A stretch of DNA of 8,378 bases, from positions 1 through 8,378 of the forward strand of contig CALKVR010000471.1 in NCBI GenBank assembly GCA_938004815.1, read 5' to 3'. Positions 5,677 to 8,378 of this stretch are shown one piece after another. Each line of letters opens with the position of its first letter. Position 1 is the first letter of the stretch. Made by a program: the position numbers and the translations under genes. The notes beneath the pieces are model-generated. The model worked only from the letters and a program-made list of their open reading frames with translations. It was not told the DNA's origin and did not search any database. This DNA comes from an uncultured Polyangiaceae bacterium. Lineage in GTDB: Bacteria > Myxococcota_A > Polyangia > Polyangiales > Polyangiaceae.

Positions 5677-7403
5677 CGAGACCGTCTCGGCTGCTCGTGA
5701 TCGTCTGGTTGTGGCTGGTGACGCTCTCGGCGCCGCTCGGCGCCTGGGCCCAAGGCTCGCCCCCCGACGCGCCCGACGCCGAGAGCGCGAAGCGCGCGCA
5801 GGCCAAGGAGCGCTTCGACGCCGGGAACAAGCACCTGCAGGAGCGGCGCTTCGAGCTCGCGCTCGGCGAGTTCGATCGTTCGCTCGAGCTCTTTCCCACG
5901 CGCGCCGCTACCGAGAACGCCGCGGTCTGCTTGCGCGAGCTCGGCCGCGCCGACGAGGCGCTCACCATGTTCGAGCGGGTCCTCGCCTTTCCCGACCTGC
6001 CCGACGAGGTTCGCGCCCGCGTCGAGCCACAGGTCAAGGAGCTCGCACCGGCAGTGGGCACCATCCTCGTGCAGGGCGGCGAGCCGGGCGCGGTGGTTTC
6101 GATCGACGGTCTGCCGCGAGGGACCTTGCCGATGCAGAGGCCCGTGCGCGCGCGCGTCGGTCTCCGCACCGTGCGTGTCCACCTCGAGGGCTACGTCCCG
6201 TTCGTGCAGACGGTCGACCTCAAGTCCGAGGGCACCCTCGCGGTGACGGCGAAGCTCGAGGTGCTGGCGCGGGCAGGCCGACTCAAGGTCAGAGAAAAGT
6301 CGGGCATCGAAGCGTCCGTCGTCATCGACAACGTCGTGGTCGGCACGACGCCGTGGGAGGGCGCGCTCTCGCCCGGCGACCACGCAGTATGGCTCCGCGG
6401 CAAGAGCGGGGAAGGCACCGCGCCCGTCAAAGCGAACGTCCTCGTGGGCCAGCGCGCCGAGACCGTCCTCGAGCTGACGACGCTCCACGCGGATCTGCAC
6501 GTCGTGGCCACCCCGCCCAGCGCCACGATTTCGATCGAGGGTGTCCCGCTCGGGACGGCGAGCTGGCAAGGGCGGCTCCCGCTCGGGCGGTTCACGCTCG
6601 TCGTGAGCGCGCCCGGCTACGTCACGCAGAAGCAGGTCCTCTCGTTCAAGCAGGACGCGCAGAAGACGCTCCGTATCGACCTCGAGCCGGTGCCCCCTCC
6701 CCGCGTCGAAGAGAAGCCCGCCGCGCCGCGCGTCGAGCTCGGCGCGAGCGGCGCGTTCGCGGTCGCGCCGCTCTTCTACGGCGCACCCTGCGACGATCCG
6801 TGCTCGCCCGGCGTCGGCCTCGGCATGCACATCGAGGCGATGGGCGGCTACCGCTTCTCTTCCGGGTTCGGGCTCGGTGGCGCCGCCGGCTACGTGCGCA
6901 TCGAGCAGACGGTCGAGAAGCGGCCCTACGGCCTCTCGCCCCCGGGCCGTCCGATCCAGGACGCGCGCGCCGACGACGCCGTGCTGCTATCGGGCGCCAC
7001 CCTCATGGCGCAGGCGTCGATGCGCGTGGGCGCGCGGTTCTTCGCCTCGTTCGAGGCCGAGGCGGGCGGGTTCTTCGGCGCCGTGCGCGACGAGCGCACC
7101 TTCGCGTCACGCGGGTCCGCGGGCGACGACTACAGCGCGGGGCCGTACTTCGCCTCGGGTACGGCCGCCGGCTTCGCGGCGCTCGCCCGGGTGCGCGGCG
7201 GCCTCGTGGTCGTCGAGGGCCTCGAAGCTTGGGTCGGCGCCGCGCCGCTGATCCTCGTCCCCGTGGAGCGGCCCATGTTCGCCTACGGCGACCCGGTGCC
7301 GGCCGGGTCAGACGGCGCCGCGCGGCTGCGCGAAGAGCCGATCCTCGACGACGTCATCGTCGCCGTCACACCGTCGATCGGCGTTGGAGCCGTCTTCGAG
7401 TAG
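5673..7403 (+). CDS. Exported TPR and triple-PEGA protein with probable outer-membrane C-terminal domain
   Basis: 576 residues from a GTG start. A clear Sec signal peptide (RLLVIVWLWLVTLSAPLGAWA) has a signal peptidase I site after AWA, residue 26. Residues about 38-105 form two TPR-like helical hairpins (AKERFDAGNKHLQERRFELA and NAAVCLRELGRADEALTMFE). Three PEGA-like units follow: about 128-196 (VVSIDGLPRGTLP, HLEGYVPF), 201-268 (VVIDNVVVGTTPWEG) and 273-337 (ATISIEGVPLGTASW, SAPGYVTQ). After a Pro-rich hinge (338-350), residues 353-576 alternate Gly/aromatic and hydrophobic residues, start GASGAFAVAPLFYG and end SIGVGAVFE, which resembles a small outer-membrane beta-barrel. C373 and C377 may form a disulphide. 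The GTG overlaps the kinase stop by four bases (GTGA), so it is co-translated with the kinase. TPR and PEGA parts suggest protein or wall binding in the periplasm. Its function is unknown; the barrel call is the least certain part. Confidence 0.88.
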   Translation: MTRPSRLLVIVWLWLVTLSAPLGAWAQGSPPDAPDAESAKRAQAKERFDAGNKHLQERRFELALGEFDRSLELFPTRAATENAAVCLRELGRADEALTMFERVLAFPDLPDEVRARVEPQVKELAPAVGTILVQGGEPGAVVSIDGLPRGTLPMQRPVRARVGLRTVRVHLEGYVPFVQTVDLKSEGTLAVTAKLEVLARAGRLKVREKSGIEASVVIDNVVVGTTPWEGALSPGDHAVWLRGKSGEGTAPVKANVLVGQRAETVLELTTLHADLHVVATPPSATISIEGVPLGTASWQGRLPLGRFTLVVSAPGYVTQKQVLSFKQDAQKTLRIDLEPVPPPRVEEKPAAPRVELGASGAFAVAPLFYGAPCDDPCSPGVGLGMHIEAMGGYRFSSGFGLGGAAGYVRIEQTVEKRPYGLSPPGRPIQDARADDAVLLSGATLMAQASMRVGARFFASFEAEAGGFFGAVRDERTFASRGSAGDDYSAGPYFASGTAAGFAALARVRGGLVVVEGLEAWVGAAPLILVPVERPMFAYGDPVPAGSDGAARLREEPILDDVIVAVTPSIGVGAVFE

Positions 7404-7412
7404 CGGCCGCTA
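7401..7412. other. Convergent stop codons within one 12-bp palindrome
   Basis: TAGCGGCCGCTA is a perfect palindrome whose left TAG ends the TPR/PEGA gene and whose right CTA (TAG on the minus strand) ends the converging gene. Only 6 bp separate the two stops, so there is no room for an ordinary terminator; transcripts from both sides must overlap or end inside the opposite gene. Confidence 0.8.
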
Positions 7413-8378
7413 CTTGCCGCCGAGGGCGATCACCCGCGGCGCGCCGGGTGCGTAGCAGATGAGCCGCGGCTTCTCCTTGGGCATGGTTTCGGACAGGTGA
7501 GCGATCAGGGCGTCGCCTACGGCCCGGCTCGGAACGACGACGCCGACGCGGCGCTTGCCCTCGCGAAACTCGACGAGCTGGATCTCGGACACCTTCGCGA
7601 AGGTCGCGAGACCTTTCTGCGTCGCTGGAAACGTGAACGTGGGGCCGGTGTCGGCGTTCACGTCGTAGAGCGAGACGAAGGGCGTCTTGCACGCGGCGGT
7701 CATGGAGACCGAGGCGGTCGGCACGAGCTTGCCGATCGCGCCCCAGCTGCCGACCCAGAACGTGCCGTCGACCTCGACGAACGTCTGGATGTCGATCGGC
7801 CAGTTGAAGTGACCCACCGGCCGCCACAGCGACTCCAAGAGCTCGAAGATGCCCGCATCCGAAACCGCATAGAGTCTCCCTGCGGCGCTCAGATGGGCGC
7901 TCCGAAACCCAGCGAGCTCGGGCAGCCGCGTGACCTTGTCTCCATGAACCTCGACGATGGGACTGTCACGCCGCGGCACGACGTACACGCCGTCGTCTCC
8001 GACGGGAATGATGGAGCGGAAGCTCGGCAAGCCCTCGTAGACCGAGTCGAGCATGACGAGCTTCGGCTTCGACTCCCCGGGCGGCCACACCTCGAGGGCG
8101 GGCTTGTCTCCCTTGCAGTAGCTCCCTACCGCGAAGAGCGTGCCGTCCTTGGCTCCGCCGAAGGCGTCCTTGCGCACGGCGGCGCGCTGCCAGCCGTACG
8201 TCTCACAGCCATGCGACCCGGCGGGGATCGAGTAGCGCTCGACCGGCGCGCCGCGCACCGCGACGATGGATCCGGCCTCCGACATCCCGTGCATTTCGAT
8301 GACAGTACTGTCTTGTAAGTAGGCCACCCCCGAGACCCCTCCCCCCCCTCCCCCCGGCGAGACCGTGAACTCGAGGCC
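7410..8378 (-). CDS. Protein of unknown function, beta-rich, probably 5'-partial
   Basis: The frame ends at TAG 7412-7410 and is open on the minus strand to the window edge, giving at least 322 residues. The segment nearest the edge reads GLEFTVSPGGGGGGVSGVAY, a Gly-rich linker of the type found after the signal or lipoprotein region of exported proteins, so I think the true start is outside. In-frame alternatives are GTG 8327-8325, which has a purine-rich SD-like tract before it, and ATG 8294-8292 or 8285-8283. The rest has repeated short strands such as DGTLFAVGSY, DDGVYVVPRRDS, AAGRLYAVSDAGIFEL and VDGTFWVGSWGAIGKL, suggestive of a divergent beta-propeller or sensor-like repeat protein. 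At least four Cys are scattered through it. I do not recognise the family. Around 8298-8320 the codons TTA, CAA, AGT and ACT are unlike the GC-rich usage elsewhere. It converges on the kinase operon and is not obviously part of it. Confidence 0.7.
   Translation of the reverse strand, partial: GLEFTVSPGGGGGGVSGVAYLQDSTVIEMHGMSEAGSIVAVRGAPVERYSIPAGSHGCETYGWQRAAVRKDAFGGAKDGTLFAVGSYCKGDKPALEVWPPGESKPKLVMLDSVYEGLPSFRSIIPVGDDGVYVVPRRDSPIVEVHGDKVTRLPELAGFRSAHLSAAGRLYAVSDAGIFELLESLWRPVGHFNWPIDIQTFVEVDGTFWVGSWGAIGKLVPTASVSMTAACKTPFVSLYDVNADTGPTFTFPATQKGLATFAKVSEIQLVEFREGKRRVGVVVPSRAVGDALIAHLSETMPKEKPRLICYAPGAPRVIALGGK
8301..8312. promoter_or_regulatory. Perfect 12-bp palindrome GACAGTACTGTC
   Basis: The sequence is self-complementary over 12 bases without a spacer and sits in a locally AT-richer patch. 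If the gene starts at ATG 8294 or 8285, this would be an operator-like site in its leader. If the frame is coding from further upstream, it lies in codons for DSTV and may be chance. Confidence 0.25.
8327..8355 (-). repeat. G-run tract with G-quadruplex potential and an 8-base homopolymer
   Basis: On the minus strand four G runs (6, 8, 4 and 5 bases) are separated by A, A and TCTC, which fits the pattern for an intramolecular G-quadruplex in the coding strand and mRNA. Within the open frame the tract encodes mainly Gly. The run of eight G is prone to slippage and would shift the frame. Confidence 0.6.

Larger units (their letters stand above)
1370..7403 (+). other. Three-gene translationally coupled operon: kelch/MYXO-CTERM, Ser/Thr kinase, TPR/PEGA
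   Basis: The stop of each gene overlaps the next start by four bases (ATGA at 4021-4024, GTGA at 5673-5676), and each internal start has an SD-like sequence 5 nt upstream. This makes a single message and roughly coupled synthesis very likely. The products are predicted at the cell surface, across the inner membrane, and in the periplasm or outer membrane. Confidence 0.85.

Noticed and set aside
5109..6830. 573-codon minus-strand ORF opposite the kinase C-terminus and the TPR/PEGA gene
   Set aside because: Low-complexity Arg/Glu/His-rich translation with no recognisable family; the plus strand carries a signal peptide, TPR and PEGA motifs.
7497..8318. 273-codon plus-strand ORF opposite the right-hand gene
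   Set aside because: Its translation is charged and repetitive with no motif, whereas the minus frame has beta-strand-like repeats and G/C third-position bias.

Overview
The window looks like chromosomal DNA from a member of the Myxococcota (order-level guess: Polyangiales or a relative). The evidence is very high GC with strong G/C bias at third codon positions, a C-terminal Cys-containing MYXO-CTERM-type sorting signal, a transmembrane Ser/Thr protein kinase, several PEGA-like domains, and the start of an Alternative Complex III gene. No tRNA, rRNA, CRISPR array, transposase or insertion sequence was seen.

Layout. (1) 1-336, minus strand: N-terminal 112 residues of ActA, the multihaem cytochrome c subunit of Alternative Complex III; the rest runs off the left edge. 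(2) 337-710: a gene-free stretch packed with palindromes, including a tandem pair of GGCAACTTGCC sites, a 15-bp inverted repeat, a composite 40-nt hairpin and a C-rich hairpin. (3) 711-1235, minus strand: a small HNH endonuclease-family gene. A second copy of the C-rich hairpin, in the opposite orientation, lies on its other side. (4) 1370-7403, plus strand: three genes joined by 4-nt stop/start overlaps (ATGA, then GTGA). They encode a secreted kelch/Cys-rich protein with a MYXO-CTERM tail, a membrane-anchored Ser/Thr kinase with an external PEGA-like domain, and an exported TPR plus triple-PEGA protein with a probable outer-membrane C-terminal domain. (5) 7410-8378, minus strand: a converging gene of unknown function, probably 5'-truncated by the right edge, whose stop codon forms one half of a 12-bp palindrome with the stop of the TPR/PEGA gene.

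How the genes may work together. The overlaps and good internal ribosome binding sites indicate that the kelch protein, kinase and TPR/PEGA protein are translated from one message. Their predicted locations (surface, inner membrane, periplasm/outer membrane) suggest a signalling module spanning the envelope, with the kinase domain in the cytoplasm. This is inference from domain order and operon structure, and no ligand or phosphorylation target can be read from the sequence. The ActA gene belongs to a separate respiratory operon, and the HNH gene appears unrelated to either.
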